A stretch of DNA of 64,000 nucleotides from an uncultured Peptococcaceae bacterium (GTDB taxonomy: Bacteria > Bacillota > Peptococcia > Peptococcales > Peptococcaceae): positions 1-64,000 of the forward strand of contig CAJUDO010000009.1 of the NCBI GenBank assembly GCA_910585405.1, given 5' to 3'. The notes beneath the pieces are model-generated. The model did not search any database. It saw nothing but the letters and a program-made list of their open reading frames with translations, and was not told the origin of the DNA. The translations under genes were made by a program, and so were the position numbers. Shown here piece after piece: positions 54,310 through 62,462 of this stretch. Position 1 is the first letter of the stretch. Each line of letters opens with the position of its first letter.

Positions 54310-55065
54310 ATGAGTGAAGAAAATGAAACAATGGCGCCTGTCATGGAGCATTTGGATGAGTTACGCACCAGATTGATTCGCTGTGTACTGGCATTGCTGG
54401 CAGGTATGGTGATTTGTTTTGCCCTGTTTCAACAGGAACTGACCGACATTATTATGGGGCCGTTTATGAAGCTGGAGCAGAGTATGATTTATACAGCCTT
54501 TGCAGAGGGTTTTCTATTTCAGTTGAAGATTGCTTTGCTGGGCGGCTGTGTGCTGGCTAGTCCGGTGATTATCTGGCAGATTATGCGGTTTGTGTTGCCG
54601 GCGCTTTATAAAAATGAGAAACGAATTTTTTTCATTATGACCTTTTTCGGGATTGTGCTCTTTGTGGGCGGTGTGTGTTTCGGTTACTTTTTAGTGCTGC
54701 GGCCGGTGATGGAAACCTTAATCCGTTTGGCAGGCACGGAGCTGACGCCGATGATCACAGCAAGCTCCTATTTGTCTTTTGTGCTGGGCTTTTTGATTCC
54801 CTTCGGCTTGGTGTTTGAGATTCCCATGGTAGTGTATTTTCTTACCATTGTAGGAATTATCACGCCTCAGCTGCTCACGAAAAACCGCAAGTATGTACTA
54901 TTGGTCGTGTTGGTCTTGGCGGCGATGTTTACCCCGCCGGATATTGTCAGTCAGCTTTGTCTGGCCGCGCCGATGATGCTCTTGTACGAAATAGGGATTC
55001 AAATTTCCCAGTTTGTGTATAAACGAAAATTGAAGAAAGAAGCAAAACGGGCAAGGATACAATAG
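54310..55065 (+). CDS. tatC: Sec-independent translocase subunit TatC
   Basis: A 251-residue TatC with six membrane segments. The family's MEHLDELRTRLIR is at about residues 11-23, FGLVFEIPMVVYFL near 165, and RKYVLLVVLVLAAMFTPPD near 200. ATG 54310 gives the usual short N-terminus; its ribosome site is weak, and TTG 54283 is an alternative. It recognises twin-arginine signal peptides of folded proteins and works with TatA. Confidence 0.94.
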   Translation: MSEENETMAPVMEHLDELRTRLIRCVLALLAGMVICFALFQQELTDIIMGPFMKLEQSMIYTAFAEGFLFQLKIALLGGCVLASPVIIWQIMRFVLPALYKNEKRIFFIMTFFGIVLFVGGVCFGYFLVLRPVMETLIRLAGTELTPMITASSYLSFVLGFLIPFGLVFEIPMVVYFLTIVGIITPQLLTKNRKYVLLVVLVLAAMFTPPDIVSQLCLAAPMMLLYEIGIQISQFVYKRKLKKEAKRARIQ

Positions 55066-55099
55066 AAAAAACGAATAAGAATTGAGGAGGTTTTTGACA

Positions 55100-56278
55100 A
55101 TGGGAGTATTGATTAACATTGGCAGTATTATGGGGAAAGAAATTTTGAATTTGGCCGATGGCACAATGATTGGCAAGGTGTATGGCGTAGCATTGACTTC
55201 AGATAAGAAAGTGGCTGGTTTGAAAGTAAAAGAAAAAAAATTTATGGGCAATGTGAATATCGTGCCCTTTGAGAATGTGCGTGCTTTTGGTGCAACCATT
55301 ACAGTAAATGATGTTGACGGTGCTGCCTGTGCAGAGATTCGGGATGCCTTGGGGAAAAACGTAATTACCGCCGACGGTAATCTACTGGGCCGTGTGGAAG
55401 AGCTGGCCTTTGATGAAAAAAGCGGCGAGGTGGCAGAAATCGTCATCAAGGGTGAGCTGATGGATACCATGACTGGCGGACGGGGGATTTTGCCTGGAGA
55501 AAAAATCGTCAGCTTCGGCAAGGACGTTGTGATTGCGGCGGAAAATATTACCGCGGAAGATTTTCATATTCCCGCCGAGGAGTTTTATGGCGACTGGAAG
55601 TCTGTAGATGAAATGCTGGATGAAATTGATGCTGTGGACGGTGTATCCTTTGATGAAGACGGATTTGAAGAAAAAGTCGAAGAACCATTGGAAAAGACCA
55701 TTGATGGCTTTACAAAAGCAATGGAAGACGCAGTAGGCAAGCTGAAGGATGAAGTGACCAGCGATAAATTTAAAGAACAGACAGAACGATTCATTGACCG
55801 CTTCGGTGAAGAAGCCAAGGGTTTGTTTAATGAGATGCGGGAATGGGTAAAAAATATTGATACAGATGGTTTGAAAGAAGATATCAAAAATAAGATGAAT
55901 CGCCGGGAAGAGCCGGAAGATGTATTGGCGGCGGACTTGGTACAGCAACTGGAGGATTTGACCGTTGAAAAGCCTTTGTTGGATGAAGAAGGCAATGTCA
56001 TTGTTTGGCCAGGACAGATTATCGGCAAGGAAGAAATAAAAACCGCATTGCGCAGTGGCAAATTACAGGATCTACTGGACCTGGCTACAGTATCCCTATT
56101 AGAGGACGCAGAACCGGCAGCAGAAGAATGTGAAGAAGATACAGCACCAGCGGAGGCCGGAGCAGAAGAAGACGCTGTCTGTGAAGAAAAAGCGTTGCTG
56201 TCAGAAGAAGATGCTGCTTTTATTGCGGGGGAAGCTGCCAAAATAGAAGAAGCAGAAGAACAAAAACCGGAAGTATAG
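55100..56278 (+). CDS. PRC-barrel domain protein with acidic extension
   Basis: A 392-residue protein starting at ATG 55100 with GAGGAGG upstream. Two PRC-barrel domains occupy about 1-75 (LADGTMIGKVYGV) and 85-155 (TADGNLLGRVEELAFDE). A long helical middle (190-290) contains amphipathic stretches with KFKEQTERFIDRFGEEAKG. The C-terminal 70 residues are very rich in Glu and Ala. PRC barrels are RNA- or protein-binding sporulation/photosynthesis-related modules; the role is unknown. It lies 34 bases after tatC, probably in one operon. Confidence 0.8.
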   Translation: MGVLINIGSIMGKEILNLADGTMIGKVYGVALTSDKKVAGLKVKEKKFMGNVNIVPFENVRAFGATITVNDVDGAACAEIRDALGKNVITADGNLLGRVEELAFDEKSGEVAEIVIKGELMDTMTGGRGILPGEKIVSFGKDVVIAAENITAEDFHIPAEEFYGDWKSVDEMLDEIDAVDGVSFDEDGFEEKVEEPLEKTIDGFTKAMEDAVGKLKDEVTSDKFKEQTERFIDRFGEEAKGLFNEMREWVKNIDTDGLKEDIKNKMNRREEPEDVLAADLVQQLEDLTVEKPLLDEEGNVIVWPGQIIGKEEIKTALRSGKLQDLLDLATVSLLEDAEPAAEECEEDTAPAEAGAEEDAVCEEKALLSEEDAAFIAGEAAKIEEAEEQKPEV

Positions 56279-56365
56279 AAAATTTTTTAATAATGGTTGA
56301 TTGGGTGGACTGCAGATGCATTTGTCTGTCCAATCAGCCAAAAATAAGTATAAGAGGTGTAGCTT

Positions 56366-56596
56366 ATGCAGGACATATTAGCATTAAATGAGTTGCCTAT
56401 GGGGCAGATGGGAGAAGTTGTTTCTCTGACTGAAGAACATAAAAATGCTCTTTATCAGGAATATGGAGTAGGTGTAGGTATGACTGTTATGATTCTGCAT
56501 AAAGCGGTGGACTGGCTAGTGCAAATCGGCTACAGCCAGGTTGACATTGGCAGTAAATATTTACAGCATATTAAAGTGAAGCCTGTTGCACTGTAA
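56366..56596 (+). CDS. FeoA-like SH3-fold protein
   Basis: A 76-residue protein resembling FeoA: LNELPMGQMGEVVSL at the start, then YGVGVGMTVMIL and a final strand HIKVKPV. FeoA domains stimulate the ferrous iron transporter FeoB. No feoB is adjacent; stand-alone FeoA-like proteins are common. The ATG follows AGAGGTG. Confidence 0.7.
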   Translation: MQDILALNELPMGQMGEVVSLTEEHKNALYQEYGVGVGMTVMILHKAVDWLVQIGYSQVDIGSKYLQHIKVKPVAL

Positions 56597-56626
56597 ATTG
56601 TCAGAAAAGACAGAATAGAATGAAGG

Positions 56627-56663
56627 AAAACACGATCGGGCGAACATGTCGGTCGTGTTTTTT
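56627..56663 (+). terminator. Terminator after the FeoA-like gene
   Basis: AAAACACGATCG (56627-56638) pairs with CGGTCGTGTTTT (56650-56661), one wobble, with continuing T. The 56664-56976 stretch after it is AT-rich and contains no gene, only a possible promoter of the HNH gene (TAAAAT-like boxes). Confidence 0.75.
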
Positions 56664-56976
56664 ATACTTCTCAAAATTTTTAGCAAACAATACAGAATTT
56701 TTACGAAATCGCTTCGGGAGTTTCTGATATCATTACATGTTGGGTAGATGGGTTTCTATTTCTGCATTTCTTATTTTTGCAGGAAAAATGAAAAAGTGAA
56801 TTGGAGATTGAGAGCAAGATTTTTGCAAAAATGAGGCGAGATCATTTTTCAAAATATAAAAATATGGTAAAATAAATGTAATATCATTTTAAAATTGAAG
56901 CGATATTTCAAGGGCATACCGTGAAAAGAGTCAAGTAACGTGAAAAGGAAAACTATGTGATGGAAGTGAGTGTAAT

Positions 56977-57981
56977 ATGGCTGGATGGGATTTGAAAAAG
57001 GGTGAGCTGCAATTAGTACCGATTCGTGATGATCAATTGTGGGCACGGTTTAATTTTGTGTTTTCTGACGCCAGTGCTAAACGGAACAGCTACAAATTTG
57101 GATTGATTAAATCAATACTGGATAATTTATTGAACTGTACGATTGAGGATGACAAATTTGTGTTGTTTTATCATGATATTTTTGCAAAGTTTACTGAATG
57201 TTATTGGAATTTAGTGCTGAAATATCATTTGCGGCAGATGCGTCCAGATGGAAAATCTCAATATTCCAAAATAGAACAGATTTTATGGCAGGCGCAGATT
57301 GATTTTCAGATTCCAGAACAGATTCCTTTTAATTCTCTGAATGCTATATTGCAAGAAACAATTATAGCACAAGTGCAAAGGGAATGTAGAAAGTATGTGA
57401 TAGGCGCTTTGTACAGTGACTTAGAAGGGATTGTGTACGGCTTTGATAAAAAGGAAAAATATCTTGTACTGCATCCCACAGCATATCAATTTTTGATGAA
57501 ATATAAAATGGAGTTGGAACGGTTAAATTATTACGCTTGGGCCAAATTTTTAGAAACTGTAAATGATGATTCTTTGCTGGTTCGTCTGTTGAATAAACTG
57601 GAGCTCGCCTCGCCGCAGCGCAAAAACCTAGACATTTATCGTCAGGTACTTTATCAGGAATTTGAGGCGCACTACTGCTTCTATTGCGGAAAGAAACTTA
57701 CTGGGACTTCCCATGTAGATCATTTTATTCCATGGTCCTTTGTAAAAGAAGACAAGCTCTGGAATTTTGTGCTGAGCTGTCCTTCCTGCAATAATGGAAA
57801 AAGTAACAAACTTCCCGCACGGATGTTTGTAGAGGTGATGGAAGAACGTAACAGTCATGTTGTTTTACGCAGTGATTTCTCACGAAACCAGTTTGCAAGC
57901 TATCGACAAGGGTTAATCTCTCATTTATGGCAATATGCCCGCAATGCAGGATTTCAGGTATATAAAACAGATTTGGACTAA
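56977..57981 (+). CDS. HNH endonuclease-domain protein
   Basis: A 334-residue protein with a C-terminal HNH nuclease domain (about 230-285): CFYCGKKL, SHVDHFIPWS, then LSCPSCNNGKSNKLP with zinc Cys pairs and the catalytic His in VDHFIPW. The N-terminal 220 residues are helical, of no family I recognise. The gene stands alone between two terminators and is somewhat AT-rich. It might be a restriction or anti-phage nuclease, since similar architectures occur in defence loci. No methyltransferase or other defence gene lies nearby, so this is only a possibility. Confidence 0.85.
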   Translation: MAGWDLKKGELQLVPIRDDQLWARFNFVFSDASAKRNSYKFGLIKSILDNLLNCTIEDDKFVLFYHDIFAKFTECYWNLVLKYHLRQMRPDGKSQYSKIEQILWQAQIDFQIPEQIPFNSLNAILQETIIAQVQRECRKYVIGALYSDLEGIVYGFDKKEKYLVLHPTAYQFLMKYKMELERLNYYAWAKFLETVNDDSLLVRLLNKLELASPQRKNLDIYRQVLYQEFEAHYCFYCGKKLTGTSHVDHFIPWSFVKEDKLWNFVLSCPSCNNGKSNKLPARMFVEVMEERNSHVVLRSDFSRNQFASYRQGLISHLWQYARNAGFQVYKTDLD

Positions 57982-58023
57982 AGAGCATAATCGCAGATAT
58001 TTCAAATAGTGGTTCTAGAATAA

Positions 58024-58068
58024 AAAAGCAGGAATGAGGTTGCTTCTACATCCTCATTCCTGCTTTTT
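58024..58068. terminator. Bidirectional terminator (HNH / SDR)
   Basis: AAAAAGCAGGAATGAGG (58024-58039 region) is mirrored by CCTCATTCCTGCTTTTT (58052-58067). It separates two convergent genes. Confidence 0.85.
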
Positions 58069-58144
58069 GTTTTTTGCAGAATCAGGTATTCCTGTATACC
58101 GAAGACAGTGTAAAAAATACCATCAGCATGCGAAAATGATGTGG

Positions 58145-58948
58145 TTACCAGGTGCGAGAGTTCATCTGTTTAAATTGAGCCACAGTAGGTGCATGGGAGT
58201 TCATACCACCATCTACATTGATAATCTGACCGGTGACATAAGCGCTTTCGTCAGAGCCGAAGAATACGCACATATGGCCGATATCTTCTGGACAACCGTA
58301 GCGGTTTACCATGATATTGCTCAGGAAAATGTCTTTCAGCACCTGTGGAACTTTAGCTTCGTTGTCTGGTGTTACAATCAGACCAGGACGCACACAATTG
58401 CAACGAATGTTATCTTTGCCGTACTGCAGTGCAGTGTACTGGGTCAGCATGTCCACGCCAGCCTTGGCGCAGGCATAAGCGGTAGAACCGAGATCTCCGG
58501 CGCAGGCAGCCATGGATCCAATATTGATGATGGAACCGCCGTTTTCATTTTTCTGCATATAAGGCAGTACGCATTTAATGGCATAGAAGGTACCGCGCAT
58601 ATCGCTCTGGAAAATGTCGTCCCACATTTCCAGGGTCAGTTCATCCACACGGCCGTCTTTTAGGGCTACATTAGCGGCATTGTTAACCAGGATATCAATT
58701 TTACCGTATTTTTCAACAGTGTCAGCAATCAGTGTTTCGATGCTGGACGGATCTGTGATGTCCATAAAATGATAGGAGGCTTCGCCACCTTCCTGGGTGA
58801 TCATATCTACCACAGCCTGACCTTTTTCTTTTCTGCGGCCGCAAATAATAACTTTGGCACCTTCTGCAGCATACAGACGGGCGATTCCAATGCCAATCCC
58901 GCTGGTAGAGCCGGTAACAATGGCAACTTTGTCTTTTAATCTGTTCAT
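58145..58948 (-). CDS. Short-chain dehydrogenase/reductase
   Basis: A 267-residue classical SDR, with AGGAGGAATTACTT before its ATG on the minus strand. Cofactor motif TGSTSGIGIGIARLY (about 12-26), NNAAN (about 90), catalytic Ser in NIGSMAA and YACAK (about 155) are in place. VTGQIINVDGGMNSHAPT near the C-terminus is typical of the FabG/gluconate dehydrogenase-like group. Substrate not defined. It is a monocistronic unit. Confidence 0.92.
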   Translation of the reverse strand: MNRLKDKVAIVTGSTSGIGIGIARLYAAEGAKVIICGRRKEKGQAVVDMITQEGGEASYHFMDITDPSSIETLIADTVEKYGKIDILVNNAANVALKDGRVDELTLEMWDDIFQSDMRGTFYAIKCVLPYMQKNENGGSIINIGSMAACAGDLGSTAYACAKAGVDMLTQYTALQYGKDNIRCNCVRPGLIVTPDNEAKVPQVLKDIFLSNIMVNRYGCPEDIGHMCVFFGSDESAYVTGQIINVDGGMNSHAPTVAQFKQMNSRTW

Positions 58949-59150
58949 AAGTAATTCCTCCTGTGCTTTGAATTTTTTTCATTAATTTAACTATATATCA
59001 CACAAAAGGAGAATTCAATAGGTGATCATGATAAAATTATTAGATTACAGAATAGGGCCAGAAAAATATTTTTGGTACAATTGTGATGCACGCTGCGCAT
59101 GTTGTTTTACCGGTTTTTCGATAGTTGTAGAATACTCAATAACTGAATAA

Positions 59151-59197
59151 AAGCAGAGATGTTTTCCTTATACATTAGGAAAATCTCCGCTTTTTTA
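59151..59197. terminator. Terminator after the NAD synthase gene
   Basis: A bulged stem links 59151-59168 (AAGCAGAGATGTTTTCCT) with AGGAAAATCTCCGCTTT up to 59193. T-runs on the plus strand and A-runs at the other end allow use on either strand. The 58949-59150 stretch shows no gene. Confidence 0.65.
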
Positions 59198-59202
59198 TAT
59201 AT

Positions 59203-61134
59203 TTATGCTTTCAGCGCATCAATTTCAGTCAGCCATAAGGCTGATACTGCGTCGCTGGGCATACGCCAGTCACCGCGGGGCGACAGGGCTACAGAGCCAA
59301 CCTTGGGACCGTCAGGCAGGCAGGAACGTTTGAACTGCTGATTGAAGAAACGACGGAAAAAGGTACGCAGCCAATGGAGGATGGTCTCATTGTCATATTG
59401 GCCGGCAAAGGCGTGCTGTGCCAGATAGTAAATTTTTTTCGGCGAAAAAGCCCAGCGCACAGCGTAGTACAGGAAAAAGTCATGGAGCTCATAGGGTCCA
59501 ACTAAGTCTTCTGTTTTCTGTGCGATTTCACCGTTTTGCGAAGGCAATAGCTCAGGGCTGACTGGCGTATCTAAAATATCCAGAAGCGTTGTCCTTAGCT
59601 CTGGTTGTTCAGTACTGTCTGCTACATAGCGCACAATATGGCGTACCAGTGTTTTGGGAATGGAGCTGTTGACGCCATACATAGACATATGATCGCCGTT
59701 GTAGGTGGCCCAGCCCAACGCCAGTTCAGACAAATCGCCGGTGCCTACTACCATACCGCCGGTCTGATTGGCAATGTCCATCAATACCTGGGTGCGTTCT
59801 CGCGCCTGTCCGTTTTCAAAGGTGACGCTGTGGTCGGAAAAATCATGTCCGATGTCGGCAAAATGGGCTTTTACCGTATTACCGATATCCACAGTGCGGA
59901 AGGTTACACCCAATTCCTGACACAGCTTTTCCGCATTGGAGCGGGTGCGATTGGTGGTGCCGAAGCAGGGCATGGTGACAGCGACAATATCTGTGCGGGG
60001 CCGTTCCAGCAAATCCATAGCGCGCACAGCGACCAGCAGTGCCAGGGTGGAGTCCAGTCCGCCGGAAATGCCAATTACCGCTGTTTTAGACCAAGAGTGC
60101 ACCAGCCGTTTTTTCAATCCTTGCGCCTGAATGGAGAGAATCAATTCACAGCGTTCAGCGCGATGCGTCTGATTGTCAGGCACAAAGGGTAGTGGCGCAA
60201 TGGTGCGGCTGAGAGCGCCAGCAGGCATTTTCTGAACAAAGTCAGAATGCAGATACCCTTCCTGCTGTATGGGAAAGGTGTTCAGTTTGCGCCGTTCCTG
60301 ACACATTTTCTCCACATCAATTTCTGTGGTGATCAGTCCGCCGGTGAATAGCTGACTTTCTGCCAGGATAACGCCGTTTTCCGCGATGAGATTATGACCG
60401 GAGAATACTACATCCGTGGTGGATTCGCCGTAGCCAGCGTTGGCATAGAGATAGCCGCACAACAAGCGGGCCGATTGGCCGCTGACCAATTGCCGGCGAT
60501 ATTCGGCTTTCCCGATGACTTCATTGCTGGCTGACAGATTGACAATGATGGTAGCGCCTGCCATGGCGTGCTGCGTGGACGGCGGCAAAGGGGACCAGAG
60601 GTCCTCACAGATTTCTACAGCAAAGGTGAAGTCCTGCTGATTGAGACAGTGAAACAGCAGACGGGTGCCAAAGGGTACCGCATCTTCCAAACCAATGGCC
60701 TGGAGTGCGTCGGTATAGAGATATGTTTTATCCACGGCAGTTTGGAAGTGGCGCTGTTCATAAAATTCTCCGTAAGTGGGTAGCGACGTTTTGGGTACGA
60801 TGCCCAGCACATCGCCCTGCTGGATGACAACTGCACAATTGAAGAGCTTTCCCTCATGCACCAAAGGCGCACCAATGACGGCTACCGATTGGAGCTGGCG
60901 GCTTGCCTCGATTAACGTTTTTATGCTGTGCAGACAGCCATCCAGCAGTACCGGCTGCAAAAATAAATCACCACAGGTGTATCCGGTGAGTACCAGCTCG
61001 GGGAATGCCACCAGCTGGCAGTTCTGTGCTTCCGCCTCCTGCCAGAGCCGCAGCACAGCTTCTGTATTGTATGCGCAATCTGCCACTTTAATTTCCGGTG
61101 TGGCCGCTGCAACCTTTACAAAACCGTAATCCAT
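59203..61134 (-). CDS. nadE: Glutamine-dependent NAD(+) synthase
   Basis: A 643-residue two-domain NadE. The N-terminal nitrilase-type glutaminase (1 to about 270) has the Glu in AFPELVLTGYT, the Lys in PKTSLPTYGEFYEQRHF and the Cys in AVEICEDLWSP. The C-terminal synthetase has the ATP-loop GISGGLDSTLALL and GTGDLSELALGW. It amidates deamido-NAD with ammonia channelled from glutamine, the last step of NAD synthesis. CAGGAGG sits upstream of its ATG on the minus strand. Single-gene unit, divergent from ogt. Confidence 0.97.
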   Translation of the reverse strand: MDYGFVKVAAATPEIKVADCAYNTEAVLRLWQEAEAQNCQLVAFPELVLTGYTCGDLFLQPVLLDGCLHSIKTLIEASRQLQSVAVIGAPLVHEGKLFNCAVVIQQGDVLGIVPKTSLPTYGEFYEQRHFQTAVDKTYLYTDALQAIGLEDAVPFGTRLLFHCLNQQDFTFAVEICEDLWSPLPPSTQHAMAGATIIVNLSASNEVIGKAEYRRQLVSGQSARLLCGYLYANAGYGESTTDVVFSGHNLIAENGVILAESQLFTGGLITTEIDVEKMCQERRKLNTFPIQQEGYLHSDFVQKMPAGALSRTIAPLPFVPDNQTHRAERCELILSIQAQGLKKRLVHSWSKTAVIGISGGLDSTLALLVAVRAMDLLERPRTDIVAVTMPCFGTTNRTRSNAEKLCQELGVTFRTVDIGNTVKAHFADIGHDFSDHSVTFENGQARERTQVLMDIANQTGGMVVGTGDLSELALGWATYNGDHMSMYGVNSSIPKTLVRHIVRYVADSTEQPELRTTLLDILDTPVSPELLPSQNGEIAQKTEDLVGPYELHDFFLYYAVRWAFSPKKIYYLAQHAFAGQYDNETILHWLRTFFRRFFNQQFKRSCLPDGPKVGSVALSPRGDWRMPSDAVSALWLTEIDALKA

Positions 61135-61320
61135 ATAAAATCCTCCTGAAAAACATAAATAAATTGAAAAAGAATAGGAAAAAATTCTATTTTTATTGTA
61201 CCGAAAATACCAACAAGAAACAAGAAGGGCAGGGAAAAAATATAATATTTTCTTGCAGAGCAGGGAGAAGTCTGTATAATAAAACTATATGAAAATAAAT
61301 AAACGGGAGGAATGAGGAAA

Positions 61321-61821
61321 ATGCTCTATGATATCACATTTGCAACACCGTTGGGACCTCTTCGCGTGGCAGAGTGCCAGGGCGCCATTGTGCAGATTCA
61401 GTTTGTCCAGGAGAATGCAGAAGTCCTTGCAGATGCGCTTCATCAGGAAACACCATTGCTACTGGAGGCGAAAAGACAGCTGACAGAATATTTTGCAGGA
61501 GAAAGAAAAGCGTTCTCCCTGCCGTTAAAGGCAGAGGGAACAGCATTTCAGAAACAGGTATGGCAACAACTGGAGCAGATTCCCTATGGGGAAACGCGCA
61601 GCTACGGAGAGATTGCCAGAGAAATAGGCAATTCCAAAGCAGCGCGGGCAGTGGGTAGCGCCAATCATTGCAATCCCATTGCCATTGTGGTTCCCTGTCA
61701 TCGCGTCATCGGCGCGACAGGCAAGCTGGTGGGCTACGCAGGCGGATTGGAGATTAAGCGGAGTCTGTTGGAGTTGGAACAGCATGGACGCGCAGTTGCC
61801 AGTACGGATAATTTGGCTTAA
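61321..61821 (+). CDS. ogt: Methylated-DNA-[protein]-cysteine S-methyltransferase
   Basis: A 166-residue O6-alkylguanine-DNA alkyltransferase. ATG 61321 (MLYDITFATPLG) has GGGAGG ten bases upstream; ATG 61312 is too close. The active-site motif is VPCHRVIG with the acceptor Cys. YGETRSYGEIAREIG and the Arg finger ARAVGSANHCNP are typical, and YAGGLEIKRSLLELE ends the domain. It moves the alkyl group to its own Cys in a single suicide reaction. Confidence 0.96.
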   Translation: MLYDITFATPLGPLRVAECQGAIVQIQFVQENAEVLADALHQETPLLLEAKRQLTEYFAGERKAFSLPLKAEGTAFQKQVWQQLEQIPYGETRSYGEIAREIGNSKAARAVGSANHCNPIAIVVPCHRVIGATGKLVGYAGGLEIKRSLLELEQHGRAVASTDNLA

Positions 61822-61834
61822 CCAAAGGGACACC

Positions 61835-62362
61835 TTACGATGCTTGCTTCTCGTAATGATGCATTACAATCTTGTAGGCGGTCCAGCCGCTGGCAATCCC
61901 CAGGATACAGCCGGCCAATACATCGCTGGGAAAGTGCATATAGAAATAGAGCCGCGAGAAGGCGATAGATACTGCCAAGATGAGCGCTGCGGTACCAGCG
62001 CGGCGATGACAAAGCCACAGTGCAGTGGCGGCGGAAAAGGAGGCATAGGTGTGCCCCGATGGGAAAGAGAAATCCTTTTCCGGCGGAATAAGCAGCGTCA
62101 TGTCGGGAAAATAGCTATAAGGCCGCATGCGGGCGACAAGAGGCTTCAGTGTGACGTTGCCGATAAGCAGGCAGAAAATAAGCGCCAGCGCCATGACAAT
62201 CCCGGCCTTGCGGTATTTGGGCAGGCATAGCAAGATGGCGGTGAGTATAATCCAGCCTATGCCGCCGTTGCCGAAAGTGGTGATGGCCGCCAGTATGGTA
62301 TCGCCCAATCCAGTGTGGAGTGTGGTGATAAAGTCTAATATTGCAAATTCAAAATCCAGCAT
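61835..62362 (-). CDS. PAP2-family membrane phosphatase
   Basis: A 175-residue PAP2 protein starting MLDFEFAILD (62362), with AAAGGAAGGG upstream on the minus strand; longer readings are unsupported. Phosphatase motifs are KPLVARMRPY, the FPSGHTYAS His and FSRLYFYMHFPSDVLAG with the last His. Five to six membrane segments. It may dephosphorylate undecaprenyl pyrophosphate or phosphatidic-type lipids, so bacitracin resistance and wall-lipid recycling are typical roles. Substrate not settled. Confidence 0.92.
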   Translation of the reverse strand: MLDFEFAILDFITTLHTGLGDTILAAITTFGNGGIGWIILTAILLCLPKYRKAGIVMALALIFCLLIGNVTLKPLVARMRPYSYFPDMTLLIPPEKDFSFPSGHTYASFSAATALWLCHRRAGTAALILAVSIAFSRLYFYMHFPSDVLAGCILGIASGWTAYKIVMHHYEKQAS

Positions 62363-62462
62363 AGGAACCCTTCCTTTGAGAAAAAATTTGTTATAGGCTG
62401 TTTTCCTAAATGATAGCAAAATGAAAAGGAAAACAAACAAAAACTTTACCGTAAGCGTTTCT

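Noticed and set aside
56977..57981. HNH gene as part of a restriction-modification system
   Set aside because: No methyltransferase or specificity gene in the neighbourhood.
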